Shown: positions 1-7,883 of the stretch, one piece after another
How positions within the stretch are numbered: the stretch's first letter is position 1
Layout of the letters: each line of letters opens with the position of its first letter
NCBI GenBank assembly: GCA_041311015.1
Contig: JBFYKG010000006.1
Location: 1-30,826 of the forward strand
Length of the DNA stretch: 30,826 nt
Source of the DNA: Fluviibacter sp041311015
GTDB taxonomy: Bacteria; Pseudomonadota; Gammaproteobacteria; Burkholderiales; Rhodocyclaceae
Direction of reading: 5' to 3'
Position numbers and translations under genes: made by a program
The notes under the pieces: model-generated
What the model was told of the DNA's origin: nothing
Databases searched by the model: none
Seen by the model: only the letters and a program-made list of their open reading frames with translations

Positions 1-115
1 AGCCCGCTTCGAAGCCTTTGGTTGCGCCGGCCAAGCCAGCAAGATCAAACCGATCCCGCTGGACGTGATGGCGCTTCATTACGCCGAAGGCAAATTGAAC
101 CAACTCGTCCGCTAA
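1..115 (+). CDS. fba: Fructose-1,6-bisphosphate aldolase, class II, C-terminal fragment
   Basis: Only the last 37 codons are present; the reading frame enters at base 2 and ends at TAA 113-115. The visible tail contains EAFGCAGQASKIKPI followed by a short helix ending LNQLVR, which matches the C-terminus of the CbbA-type class II aldolases of Beta- and Alphaproteobacteria. These zinc enzymes interconvert fructose 1,6-bisphosphate with glyceraldehyde 3-phosphate and dihydroxyacetone phosphate in glycolysis, gluconeogenesis and the Calvin cycle. The catalytic part lies outside the window, so the call rests on the tail and on the purC neighbour 18 bases downstream, a common betaproteobacterial arrangement as I recall it. 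Confidence 0.8.
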   Translation, partial: ARFEAFGCAGQASKIKPIPLDVMALHYAEGKLNQLVR

Positions 116-133
116 TTTTTTCCGGTACTTTTT

Positions 134-1072
134 ATGTCTCAAGCGTTGTTCGAATCGACTATCACCAGCTTACCCCTAATCGCCAAGGGTAAGGTGCGCG
201 ACATCTATGCCGTGGGCAACGACAAGCTGCTCGTCGTCAGCAGTGACCGCCTCTCGGCTTTTGATGTGATCCTACCGGATCCGATTCCGGGCAAAGGCAA
301 GGTCCTGACGCAAACGGCCAGCTTCTGGTTCAATAAGCTCGCTAATATCGTCGCAACGCACAGCACCGACATCGACCCGGAAACGGTGGTTGCCGAGAAC
401 GAACGTGCTCAAGTACGCAATCGTGCCGTCGTCGTGAAGCGTCTTCGCCCCCTACCGATTGAGGCCGTGGTGCGTGGATACATCATCGGCTCGGGCTGGA
501 AGGATTACCAGGACACCGGCGCTGTTTGCGGCATCAAGCTGCCGGCGGGTCTGCAGCAGGCGGACAAACTGCCGCAGCTAATCTTTACACCAGCCACCAA
601 GGCCGCCGTCGGTGACCACGACGAGAACATCTCCTTCGAGCAGGCCCAGGCCCATTGCGATAAGGAACTAAACGCACTGCTCCAGGGTACCGGCAAAACC
701 GGCTCCAAGCTCGTGACCGAAGCCCGTGATGCCGCCTTTGCCCTGTACCAGGCTGCCGCAGACTATGCGGCCACCAAGGGCATCATCATTGCCGACACCA
801 AGTTTGAGTTCGGTATTGATGACCAAGGCACGCTGCACCTGATTGACGAGATCCTGACACCGGATTCCTCCCGCTTCTGGCCGGCTGACGCATGGAAACC
901 GGGTAGCAACCCACCGTCATACGACAAGCAATACGTCCGAGATTATTTAGAGACGCTGGACTGGAATAAAAAGGCACCCGGTCCCACATTGCCGCAAGAG
1001 GTGATCGAACAAACGGCCGCCAAATACCACGAAGCCTTTGAAAAACTCACCGGACAGAAAGTCGCTGAATAA
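134..1072 (+). CDS. purC: Phosphoribosylaminoimidazole-succinocarboxamide synthase (SAICAR synthetase)
   Basis: PurC joins aspartate to CAIR using ATP, giving SAICAR, in cytoplasmic purine synthesis. The 312-residue protein is the long form, unlike the ~237-residue E. coli type. Visible family motifs are GKVRDIY near residue 19, DRLSAFDVILPDPIPGKG near 38, VRGYIIGSGWKDY in the first third, and IADTKFEFG with LIDEILTPDSSRF in the last third. The ATG has no convincing Shine-Dalgarno (upstream is T-rich), but GKVRDIY sits at the normal distance from it. The next gene, prlC, starts 40 bases after the stop. purB, which acts on the PurC product, is also in this window but on the other strand and about 11 kb away. 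Confidence 0.97.
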   Translation: MSQALFESTITSLPLIAKGKVRDIYAVGNDKLLVVSSDRLSAFDVILPDPIPGKGKVLTQTASFWFNKLANIVATHSTDIDPETVVAENERAQVRNRAVVVKRLRPLPIEAVVRGYIIGSGWKDYQDTGAVCGIKLPAGLQQADKLPQLIFTPATKAAVGDHDENISFEQAQAHCDKELNALLQGTGKTGSKLVTEARDAAFALYQAAADYAATKGIIIADTKFEFGIDDQGTLHLIDEILTPDSSRFWPADAWKPGSNPPSYDKQYVRDYLETLDWNKKAPGPTLPQEVIEQTAAKYHEAFEKLTGQKVAE

Positions 1073-1112
1073 CTGCGCCGGCATATAAACAAGCAACACA
1101 GGAAGCCCCGAC

Positions 1113-3155
1113 ATGAATCCTCTTCTCGATTTTGCGGGGCTTCCCCGCTTTGATGCCATCCAACCATCAGATGTTCAGCCAGCTATCAGCCAGCTGCTGA
1201 CCGAAGCCCGCGCCGAGGTTGAACGACTGCTAAAGCCTCATGTCCCAGCCACTTGGGATGCTTTCGCCCAGCCGCTGCAAGACAATCTGGAGCGCCTGTC
1301 GCGCGCCTGGGGCATTGTTGGTCATCTGCACAGTGTGAATGACATCCCTGCTTGGCGCGAAGCATATAACGCCATGCTGCCGGAAGTGACCCGCTTCTAT
1401 GCCGAACTGGGTCAGAATCTGGCGCTTTTCAAGCGTTATCAGGCCATGGCAGCCAGTGCCGAGTTTGCCACCCTAAGCCCGGCGCGTCAGCGCATTCTTC
1501 AGAACGAGATTCGGGACTTTCGTCTGTCAGGCGCCGAACTACCCGATAGTGAGAAGCCGCGCTTTCAGGCACTACAGGAACGCTTGTCGCAACTGGCCGC
1601 CAAGTTCTCGGAAAACCTACTCGATGCTACCAATGCGTTCCAAATTGATATCACGAACGAAGCCGAGCTCGCTGGCCTGCCGGCCGACGTCAAAGCCGCA
1701 GCGAAGGCAGCCGCCGAAAAAGCCGATCTGCCCGGCTGGCGATTTACCCTGCAGGCACCTTCGTATTTGCCCGTGATGCAGTACGCCAGTCATCGCCCGC
1801 TACGCGCGCAGATGTACCGTGCCTACGCCATTCGTGCCAGCGAATTTGGCGATTGTGCCAGCAAACCAGAATGGAATAATGCGGCGCTGATCGACGAGAT
1901 TCTCAAACTGCGTGCCGAAATGGCGCAGATGCTCGGCTACCAGAGTTACGCCGAAGTCTCTCTGGTCCCCAAAATGGCCGAGAGCGTGCCGCAAGTACTG
2001 GCTTTTCTGCGCGACCTGGCGGTCAGGGCCAAATCGTACGGTGCCGCCGATCTGGCCGAGTTAACCCAGTTCGCTAAAGCTGAACTTGGCTTCACCGAGG
2101 TTGAGCCCTGGGACATCGCCTATATTTCAGAGAAGCTTAAGCAAGCCCGCTATAGCTTCTCGGATGATGAAGTGAAGCAGTATTTCCCTGAGCCCAAGGT
2201 ACTCGGCGGCCTCTTCAGCGTGATTGAACGCCTGTTCAGTGTGCAGATCACCCCGGATACCGCACCCGTCTGGCACCCCAGCGTGCGTTTCTTCCGGATT
2301 AGCAAGGCTGGCCAACTGATCGGTCAGTTCTACCTTGACCTGTATGCCCGCGAAGAGAAGCGCGGCGGCGCCTGGATGGACGAAGCCCTAACCCGACGTC
2401 GTATCGCAGGCGGCATTCAGACGCCCGTTGCCTATCTCAACTGCAACTTCCCGGCCCCCATCGGCGACAAGCCGGCAACCTTTTCGCACGACGACGTGAT
2501 CACGCTATTCCACGAAACCGGGCATGGCCTGCACCACATGCTGACCCAGGTCGAAGACCTGGCAGTCTCGGGGATTCATGGCGTCGAATGGGATGCCGTT
2601 GAACTACCTTCGCAGTTTATGGAGAACTTCTGCTGGGAGTGGTCCGTGCTGCAAGACATGACGGCTCACATCGACACGGGCACGCCACTACCGCGTGCCC
2701 TCTATGACAAGATGCTGGCCGCCAAGAACTTCCAGAGTGGCCTCTTTACGCTACGCCAGCTGGAATTTGCCCTGTTTGACCTGATCATCCATAGCGATCC
2801 GGCATGCACTACCCCTGTTCTGGATACGCTGGCGACAGTCCGGCAGGAAGTGGCCGTGATTCACCCACCGGCCTGGCATCGCTTTCCCAATAGCTTTTCG
2901 CACATCTTTGCTGGGGGCTATGCCGCTGGCTACTACAGCTACAAATGGGCGGAAGTGTTATCGGCCGATGCCTTTGCGGCCTTTGAAGAAAGCGGCAACC
3001 CGGTTGACCCAGTCACCGGCGCCCGCTTCCTTAAAGAGATTCTATCGGTCGGCGGCTCGCGCCCAGCCATTGAGTCTTTCCGTGCTTTCCGCGGTCGCGA
3101 TCCACAAGTCGATGCCCTACTTCGTCACAATGGCATGACGGCCGAGGCGGCCTGA
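1113..3155 (+). CDS. prlC: Oligopeptidase A, M3 family zinc metallopeptidase
   Basis: This cytoplasmic peptidase degrades short peptides, including cleaved signal peptides in E. coli. The 680 residues match the usual length. The zinc site is visible: HETGH at residues 467-471 (two His ligands and the catalytic Glu468), with the third ligand Glu497 in the segment GVEWDAVELPS, the spacing typical of thimet-type M3 enzymes. The C-terminal segment FAGGYAAGYYSYKWAEVLSADAF is also characteristic. The ATG is preceded by GGAAG at a suitable distance. It lies 40 bases after purC and probably shares its transcript. Confidence 0.96.
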   Translation: MNPLLDFAGLPRFDAIQPSDVQPAISQLLTEARAEVERLLKPHVPATWDAFAQPLQDNLERLSRAWGIVGHLHSVNDIPAWREAYNAMLPEVTRFYAELGQNLALFKRYQAMAASAEFATLSPARQRILQNEIRDFRLSGAELPDSEKPRFQALQERLSQLAAKFSENLLDATNAFQIDITNEAELAGLPADVKAAAKAAAEKADLPGWRFTLQAPSYLPVMQYASHRPLRAQMYRAYAIRASEFGDCASKPEWNNAALIDEILKLRAEMAQMLGYQSYAEVSLVPKMAESVPQVLAFLRDLAVRAKSYGAADLAELTQFAKAELGFTEVEPWDIAYISEKLKQARYSFSDDEVKQYFPEPKVLGGLFSVIERLFSVQITPDTAPVWHPSVRFFRISKAGQLIGQFYLDLYAREEKRGGAWMDEALTRRRIAGGIQTPVAYLNCNFPAPIGDKPATFSHDDVITLFHETGHGLHHMLTQVEDLAVSGIHGVEWDAVELPSQFMENFCWEWSVLQDMTAHIDTGTPLPRALYDKMLAAKNFQSGLFTLRQLEFALFDLIIHSDPACTTPVLDTLATVRQEVAVIHPPAWHRFPNSFSHIFAGGYAAGYYSYKWAEVLSADAFAAFEESGNPVDPVTGARFLKEILSVGGSRPAIESFRAFRGRDPQVDALLRHNGMTAEAA

Positions 3156-3173
3156 TCCAACCCGTCGCCCCGT

Positions 3174-3189
3174 GCCGGTTTTCTCCGGC
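3174..3189 (+). terminator. Weak hairpin after prlC
   Basis: GCCGG (3174-3178) pairs with CCGGC (3185-3189) around a six-base loop, just after the prlC stop and abutting the stop of the convergent secreted-protein gene. There is no real T tract after it on the plus strand, so it may only be a weak end-of-transcript structure. Confidence 0.25.
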
Positions 3190-3678
3190 TTAGTTACTGC
3201 CGAGCTCGCACTTCTTACCCATGTCGTTGCACAGATTCATGGCGGCATTGACGATGCGGCTGGTCTGCGGGTTCTGACCGGCGGGTGCGCTGCCCACAAT
3301 CATCAGCTGCGACACATTCTTGTTCAGCGCACTGACCGTCAGCGTGGCTGACTGATCGGCCTCTTTCACCTTGATCGTCATGCTGGCCGGATCGTTGCTG
3401 ACCACCGTGACATTCTGATTATTCTGGGTTGCATTGCTGGCGACGTCATAGACCCGCTTGGCCGGCACATCCAGAATGACCGTTGCGACCTGGGTCACGC
3501 GCGATGGCGCCTGCCCTTGAGACTGGCTAGCATCCTGGTCCTGGGTTACCTGCTGAATCCGGTTCATAGCGCGGTGCGCCACAAAAATCCACTGCGCTTC
3601 CGCTGTCAAAGGCAGCGTAGAACCCAGCACCAGAACCGCCCCAACCAACGTGCTCCCCAGCTTTTTTGTCATTGTCAT
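3190..3678 (-). CDS. Small secreted protein of unknown function
   Basis: The product is 162 residues with a clear N-terminal signal peptide: a short Lys-containing start, a hydrophobic core (LVGAVLVLGSTLPL) and a likely cleavage after AEA. The mature part has a Gln/Ser-rich linker and then an alpha/beta domain beginning near VTQVATVILDVPAKRVYDVA and ending in a two-Cys tail (NLCNDMGKKC). The pattern resembles DUF3568-type periplasmic proteins, but I do not recognise it firmly. I chose the ATG at 3678 because GGGGGAG lies six bases upstream; an in-frame TTG at 3693 overlaps that site, and the ATG at 3672 remains possible. It is divergent from the channel-like gene. Confidence 0.8.
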   Translation of the reverse strand: MTMTKKLGSTLVGAVLVLGSTLPLTAEAQWIFVAHRAMNRIQQVTQDQDASQSQGQAPSRVTQVATVILDVPAKRVYDVASNATQNNQNVTVVSNDPASMTIKVKEADQSATLTVSALNKNVSQLMIVGSAPAGQNPQTSRIVNAAMNLCNDMGKKCELGSN

Positions 3679-3708
3679 GACCCACTCCCCCAACAGGTTG
3701 TTTACGAA

Positions 3709-3714
3709 TAAAAT
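3709..3714 (+). promoter_or_regulatory. Possible -10 element directly before the channel-like gene
   Basis: TAAAAT is followed by eight bases and then the ATG at 3723, so transcription from it would begin within about two bases of the start codon. No Shine-Dalgarno and no clear -35 are visible. The arrangement resembles those before queA, nudJ and rhlE. Confidence 0.3.
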
Positions 3715-3717
3715 CCT

Positions 3718-3723
3718 ATTCTA
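3718..3723 (-). promoter_or_regulatory. Possible -10 element for the secreted-protein gene
   Basis: On the minus strand these bases read TAGAAT, placing a start point near 3711 and leaving a leader of about 33 bases that contains the GGGGGAG ribosome site. No good -35 is visible. Confidence 0.3.
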
Positions 3724-4304
3724 TGCTAAACACACACACCCTTTTGGTCGAACACGCTTTCGAACTGATGCCATTTCTGCAGAATCTGGCCGTTGGCGTA
3801 TTTGGATTATTTGCCTCCATCTGGATTAATGTCTTTTTTCTCAGACGGGTCTCCATTTATTACGAACTCAATGCACGCATTCATCTTGGAAGAGACTGCT
3901 TTAACCGTGTATTCCTGACGTATCTGATTTCAATCACATTCCTGATGCTCATCCAGGTGCTTTTAATGGTTGCCTGGGGAAGTTACATCTACCTCCTGGG
4001 CTTGAGTGATCATTTTTTTGGTGCCCTATTGTTTGCAGGAAGCTGCTACACCACCATCGGGGTCGTATCCGATGACATGCCCAATGCCTGGAAACTGCAG
4101 GCGATCTTTATTGCTTTGTCTGGTCTCTTTGCCATTGCACTCAGTACCGCCAGCATGCTCAACATGGCGCCACTATTCCGCCAGGCCTGGTACCGGAAGC
4201 ACGATAAAAAACTTCGTGCCGTCCTGTTAAAGCATGGCATCCCTACTAGCGGGCTTGATATCCTGGAAGACAACGCATCCGCGTCACAAAAAAACGACAC
4301 ATAA
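3723..4304 (+). CDS. Membrane protein resembling a two-helix potassium channel (Ion_trans_2-like)
   Basis: The 193-residue protein has three hydrophobic stretches (about residues 19-40, 64-94 and 125-147). Between the last two lies a pore-loop-like segment, HFFGALLFAGSCYTTIG (97-113). This resembles the pore helix and start of the selectivity filter of bacterial two-helix potassium channels, but the filter reads TTIGVVSD rather than TVGYGD. The C-terminus is a charged cytoplasmic tail of about 45 residues. I infer an ion-channel-like fold and cannot say whether it conducts or which ion. There is no Shine-Dalgarno; a -10-like hexamer sits eight bases before the ATG. A DUF1840 gene follows after seven bases. 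Confidence 0.8.
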   Translation: MLNTHTLLVEHAFELMPFLQNLAVGVFGLFASIWINVFFLRRVSIYYELNARIHLGRDCFNRVFLTYLISITFLMLIQVLLMVAWGSYIYLLGLSDHFFGALLFAGSCYTTIGVVSDDMPNAWKLQAIFIALSGLFAIALSTASMLNMAPLFRQAWYRKHDKKLRAVLLKHGIPTSGLDILEDNASASQKNDT

Positions 4305-4311
4305 GTCATTC

Positions 4312-4632
4312 ATGTCACTTATCACCTTCCGCTCACCCACCCAAGGCAGTGTCATCATGTTTGGCCAGGACGCCAAACAGCTTCTGGCCGCCCTAAACCT
4401 CCCGGCATCGGGTGAAATCATGACCGCGCAATTACCAGCGCTCATCACACAGCTTCAACAGGTGATCGAAACCGACAAACGTGCCAATCCGGTCATCTGG
4501 CCCGAGGATCTCAATACGGAAGAAGATACAGATGCGCCCGTTCTGATCCGCCTCTCGCAGCGTGCCGTACCCATGCTGCAGTTGATGCAACGCTGTCTTT
4601 CCGCGACCGAAACCATCACTTGGCCGGCTTAA
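4312..4632 (+). CDS. DUF1840 family protein
   Basis: This small soluble protein (106 residues) begins MSLITFRSPTQGSVIMFG, then has a segment with LPALITQLQQVIE and a C-terminal half with LSQRAVPMLQLMQRC and a terminal TWPA. This layout (short beta strand, helix, acidic linker, then a helix around R-A-x-P-M/L) matches the DUF1840 family, which I know mainly from Betaproteobacteria and which has no established function. I chose the ATG at 4312 because family similarity begins there; an in-frame TTG at 4234 would run into the previous gene. Its stop overlaps the stop of the convergent gene by four bases. Confidence 0.8.
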   Translation: MSLITFRSPTQGSVIMFGQDAKQLLAALNLPASGEIMTAQLPALITQLQQVIETDKRANPVIWPEDLNTEEDTDAPVLIRLSQRAVPMLQLMQRCLSATETITWPA

Positions 4633-5396
4633 GCCAGCTCAGCCCAGAGCCCGAAGGGCAACCCATCCGTCTGTGTCCCCAACCGCCCGACTAGGGGCGT
4701 CAGATCCAGCCCGGTTTGGTCCTGTAAGCACTGGGCACGCTCGCGCAACGACGCTTCATCAAGCGCCACCGTTTCGTTCACCGCCCCCAGGGCAATAACA
4801 TTGCCACCCGGCGTTTTTGGCAGCAACCGGGTGCGGCCGGCAAAGGCCGAATCCAGCGCCAGACAGCTTTCCAGAAAACCTGAACTGTGGCTCAGGAAAT
4901 TACACACAAACAAGCCACCAGGCGCTAGGCGCTTTCGCGCATCCTGATAAAACCGAACCCGCTCTAATCCAGCCGTCTGTCCATCGGCATCAAAGCCATC
5001 GACCAGGATCAGATCAAACACCTCTGCGGCATTCGCCACCCAAGCCGCACCTTCTGCCACGATAATTTGTAACCGGTCACTCTCCGCGGGCAGGTTAAAT
5101 CCCTGGCGTGCAGCGGCAACCACGGCGCCCGATTGTTCGATCACGACCTGCGTGGATTCCGGCAAATACCGATAGATATACTTCGTTAGCGATCCGGCAC
5201 CCAGGCCAATCTGCAGAATCCGTTGGGGCATCGCCGGCCAAATGGCTGACAGCAGCAGTGCGGCCATCATCTCACGGGTATAAATCAGCTCCAGATCCCA
5301 TGGGCGACTGATTCGCATGGCACCCTGAACCCAATCCGAGCCGAAATGGAGTGAACGAACCCCGCGGGATTCTCGAATTTCAATAGGGAAGCTCAT
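4629..5396 (-). CDS. Spermidine-synthase-like protein with a methyltransferase fold
   Basis: The 255-residue protein has the Rossmann-type core shared by polyamine aminopropyltransferases and SAM-dependent methyltransferases. ILQIGLGAGSLTKYIY is the nucleotide-binding loop, VVIEQSG follows strand 2, FDLILVDGFDADG matches the strand 4 region, and LAPGGLFVCNFL closes the core. Compared with E. coli SpeE, GGGDG is GLGAG, VEID is IEQS and the catalytic region DCTD is DGFD, so residues that bind polyamine and decarboxylated SAM are not kept. I therefore do not call it speE. It lies 58 bases downstream of the tRNA-Leu gene on the same strand. Confidence 0.8.
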   Translation of the reverse strand: MSFPIEIRESRGVRSLHFGSDWVQGAMRISRPWDLELIYTREMMAALLLSAIWPAMPQRILQIGLGAGSLTKYIYRYLPESTQVVIEQSGAVVAAARQGFNLPAESDRLQIIVAEGAAWVANAAEVFDLILVDGFDADGQTAGLERVRFYQDARKRLAPGGLFVCNFLSHSSGFLESCLALDSAFAGRTRLLPKTPGGNVIALGAVNETVALDEASLRERAQCLQDQTGLDLTPLVGRLGTQTDGLPFGLWAELA

Positions 5397-5454
5397 GGAT
5401 TGGCTGATCCTGTTCCTTTTGGCCGGTGTGATACAGAGGAACGAAACGAATCAT

Positions 5455-5539
5455 TGGTGCCTCGGGTCGGAATCGAACCGACACTCCTTTCGGAACCGGA
5501 TTTTGAATCCGGCGCGTCTACCAATTTCACCACCGAGGC
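5455..5539 (-). tRNA. tRNA-Leu, anticodon CAA
   Basis: On the minus strand the 85-base gene has acceptor arms GCCTCGG and CCGAGGC, an anticodon stem CCGGA/TCCGG closing a TTCAAAA loop (anticodon CAA, reads UUG), a long class II variable arm, the T-loop sequence GGTTCGATTCC, and an encoded CCA end. The D-arm and large variable arm are as expected for leucine tRNAs. Confidence 0.97.
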
Positions 5540-5550
5540 ACGCGGGCTGC

Positions 5551-5556
5551 ATTATA
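5551..5556 (-). promoter_or_regulatory. -10 element of the tRNA-Leu promoter
   Basis: The minus strand reads a perfect TATAAT whose start point would fall within a few bases of the mature tRNA 5' end. The GC-rich stretch between it and the tRNA is typical of growth-rate and ppGpp-responsive stable RNA promoters. No good -35 is seen at 16-18 bases. Confidence 0.65.
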
Positions 5557-5579
5557 CACGGGAGCAGGCCCGAACCCTT

Positions 5580-5585
5580 TATACT
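5580..5585 (+). promoter_or_regulatory. Possible -10 element directly before queA
   Basis: TATACT is followed by TGCGGCCC and then the queA ATG at 5594, so the transcript would begin at or within two bases of the start codon. No Shine-Dalgarno is present and no clear -35 is visible. It is back-to-back with the tRNA-Leu promoter. Confidence 0.4.
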
Positions 5586-5593
5586 TGCGGCCC

Positions 5594-6676
5594 ATGAGCC
5601 CAACTGTCGCCCCCCGCTCCCGACTCAGCGATTACGACTTCGAATTGCCCGAAGCACTGATTGCCCAGCACCCGGCCGCCCAACGCAGCGCCAGCCGCTT
5701 ATTGGTTGTGGATGGTGATACTTTTGCTGATCGTCAATTCACGGATCTGCCTAGCCTGTTGAATCCGGGGGACCTGCTGGTGATGAACGATACCCGCGTT
5801 CTGCGTGCCCGGTTTTTCGGGCAGAAGGCATCCGGCGGCCAGATCGAGGTCATGATCGAACGCATCCACGCGGATACGCGGTCGGCCCGCGCGCAGATTC
5901 GGGCCAGCAAATCGCCTAAACCGGGCACGCGCCTGCGGCTTGCTGATGCCTTTGATGTGACGGTCACCGGCCGAGACGGCGAGTTTTTTGTTCTGGCATT
6001 ACCTGCCGATGAACCGCGTGATTTCTGGCAGCTGACCGAAGCGCATGGCCTATTGCCCTTGCCGCCCTACATTACGCATACGCCGGATGCCGACGATGAA
6101 ACGCGGTATCAGACGGTGTACGCCGCCTACCCGGGCGCTGTGGCCGCACCCACCGCCGGCCTGCATTTTGATGAGGCCATGTTCGCGCAACTGAAGACCA
6201 AAGGCATCGAAACCGCCACCGTCACACTGCATGTGGGGGCGGGCACCTTCCAGCCTGTGCGCGTCGAAAATCTCGACGAACATGTCATGCACCACGAGTG
6301 GTATCACTTACCCGAAGCCACGGTAGCCGCTATTGCCGCGTGTCGGGCCCGTGGGGGCAAGGTCGTGGCCGTCGGCACCACCTCGTTACGCGCACTGGAG
6401 TCTGCGGCCAAGCATCAGGCTATTGCACCGAATGGCCTGTTACAGGCTGACAGCCGAGAAACCGATCTGTTCATCCGCCCCGGCTACACCTTCAAAGTGG
6501 TCGACCAGCTCATCACCAACTTCCACCTGCCCAAATCTACCCTGCTGATGCTGGTGTCAGCCTTCGCGGGATATGAGACCATGCGCTCTGCTTACCAGCA
6601 CGCGATTGAAGCGCGCTACCGTTTCTTCAGCTATGGCGATGCCATGCTGCTGACCCGCCAAGAACCTGCTGCATGA
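5594..6676 (+). CDS. queA: S-adenosylmethionine:tRNA ribosyltransferase-isomerase
   Basis: QueA transfers and isomerises the ribosyl part of SAM onto preQ1-modified tRNA, giving epoxyqueuosine. Motifs visible in order: RLSDYDFELPEALIAQHP at the N-terminus, NDTRVLRARFFG, APTAGLHFDEAMF, TLHVGAGTFQPV, VGTTSLRALES and DQLITNFHLPKSTLLMLV. The 360-residue length is normal. The ATG at 5594 is the only suitable start: conserved sequence begins nine residues later, and a TTG at 5585 would coincide with the -10-like element. The stop overlaps the tgt start (ATGA), so the two consecutive queuosine-pathway genes are translationally coupled. Confidence 0.97.
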   Translation: MSPTVAPRSRLSDYDFELPEALIAQHPAAQRSASRLLVVDGDTFADRQFTDLPSLLNPGDLLVMNDTRVLRARFFGQKASGGQIEVMIERIHADTRSARAQIRASKSPKPGTRLRLADAFDVTVTGRDGEFFVLALPADEPRDFWQLTEAHGLLPLPPYITHTPDADDETRYQTVYAAYPGAVAAPTAGLHFDEAMFAQLKTKGIETATVTLHVGAGTFQPVRVENLDEHVMHHEWYHLPEATVAAIAACRARGGKVVAVGTTSLRALESAAKHQAIAPNGLLQADSRETDLFIRPGYTFKVVDQLITNFHLPKSTLLMLVSAFAGYETMRSAYQHAIEARYRFFSYGDAMLLTRQEPAA

Positions 6677-7782
6677 ACTTTGATCTCATCACGACTGATG
6701 GCGCCGCCCGACGCGGCCGACTGACACTGGCTCACGGCCAGGTGGATACGCCCGCCTTTATGCCCGTAGGTACCTATGGCACGGTGAAGGCCATGACCCC
6801 GCAGGCACTGGCGGATACCGGCGCACAGATCTGTCTGGGCAATACCTTCCACCTGTGGTTACGCCCGGGGATGGAGGTCATCAAACAATTCGGTGGCCTG
6901 CACCAATTTATGAACTGGGACAAACCGATTCTGACCGATTCCGGCGGGTTTCAGGTGTTTTCACTGGGCGATCTCCGCAAGATCACCGAAGAAGGCGTCA
7001 AGTTTGCCTCCCCTATCGACGGCGCGCGGCTATTTCTGACACCGGAAATCTCGATGCAGATCCAGAAGGATCTGAACAGCGATATCGTCATGATCTTTGA
7101 CGAATGCACCCCCTATCCCGCCGATTACAAAACGGCCGCCGAGTCGATGCGTCTGTCGCTGCGCTGGGCGCGTCGCTCACGCGATGAGCATGACCGCCTG
7201 GAAAACACCAACGCCCTGTTCGGGATTGTTCAGGGCGGCATGCACGAGGCACTGCGCGACGAATCACTGGCCGGCCTGAAAGAAATCAACTTCAACGGTT
7301 TCGCCATCGGTGGCCTCTCGGTCGGCGAACCGAAGGAAGACATGATGCGCATCCTAGCGCACACCGCGCCGCAGCTGCCGACCGACAAACCGCGCTACCT
7401 CATGGGCGTGGGCACGCCGGAAGATTTGATGGATTCGGTGGAACAAGGCATTGATATGTTCGACTGCGTCATGCCGACGCGCAACGCCCGCAACGGCCAC
7501 CTGTTCACGCGCTACGGCGACATCAAGATCAAGAATGCCCGCTTCAAGACGGATCAGGCACCGCTCGACCCAACCTGTAGTTGTTACACCTGCCATAACT
7601 TCAGCCGCGCCTACTTGCACCACCTTTTCCGTGCCGGCGAGATTCTGTCGAGCATTCTCAACACGATCCACAATCTGCACTACTACCAGACGCTGATGGC
7701 TGAGATGCGCAACGCCATCGAAAACGGCCAATTCACCCATAAAGTCAGTGCGTTACGCGCCGACCGCCAGCGCGGCATTTGA
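6673..7782 (+). CDS. tgt: tRNA-guanine transglycosylase
   Basis: Tgt exchanges guanine 34 of GUN-anticodon tRNAs for preQ1, the substrate then modified by QueA. The numbering matches E. coli exactly: the general acid/base Asp89 in LTDSGGFQVF, the nucleophile Asp264 in FDCVMPTRNARNGHLF, and the zinc ligands Cys302, Cys304, Cys307 and His333. GIVQGG and GFAIGGLSVGE, which form the base pocket, are intact. The start codon overlaps the queA stop. Confidence 0.98.
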   Translation: MNFDLITTDGAARRGRLTLAHGQVDTPAFMPVGTYGTVKAMTPQALADTGAQICLGNTFHLWLRPGMEVIKQFGGLHQFMNWDKPILTDSGGFQVFSLGDLRKITEEGVKFASPIDGARLFLTPEISMQIQKDLNSDIVMIFDECTPYPADYKTAAESMRLSLRWARRSRDEHDRLENTNALFGIVQGGMHEALRDESLAGLKEINFNGFAIGGLSVGEPKEDMMRILAHTAPQLPTDKPRYLMGVGTPEDLMDSVEQGIDMFDCVMPTRNARNGHLFTRYGDIKIKNARFKTDQAPLDPTCSCYTCHNFSRAYLHHLFRAGEILSSILNTIHNLHYYQTLMAEMRNAIENGQFTHKVSALRADRQRGI

Positions 7783-7837
7783 ACCGGCGGCGCACCCGGC
7801 CGGCCCGTAGCTGACAGGGCGGGGAGTCACAAAAGAA

Positions 7838-7846
7838 TGCTAAAAT
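7838..7846 (+). promoter_or_regulatory. Possible extended -10 promoter for yajC-secD-secF
   Basis: TGCTAAAAT matches an extended -10 (TGn followed by TAAAAT) in the 101-base gap between tgt and yajC. It would give a leader of about 30 bases containing GGAG before the GTG start. CTGACA at 7811-7816 is too far upstream to be a normally spaced -35. Confidence 0.4.
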
Positions 7847-7883
7847 CAGCACTTTAGTTAACCACCCGCTGGAGAAATCCCAA

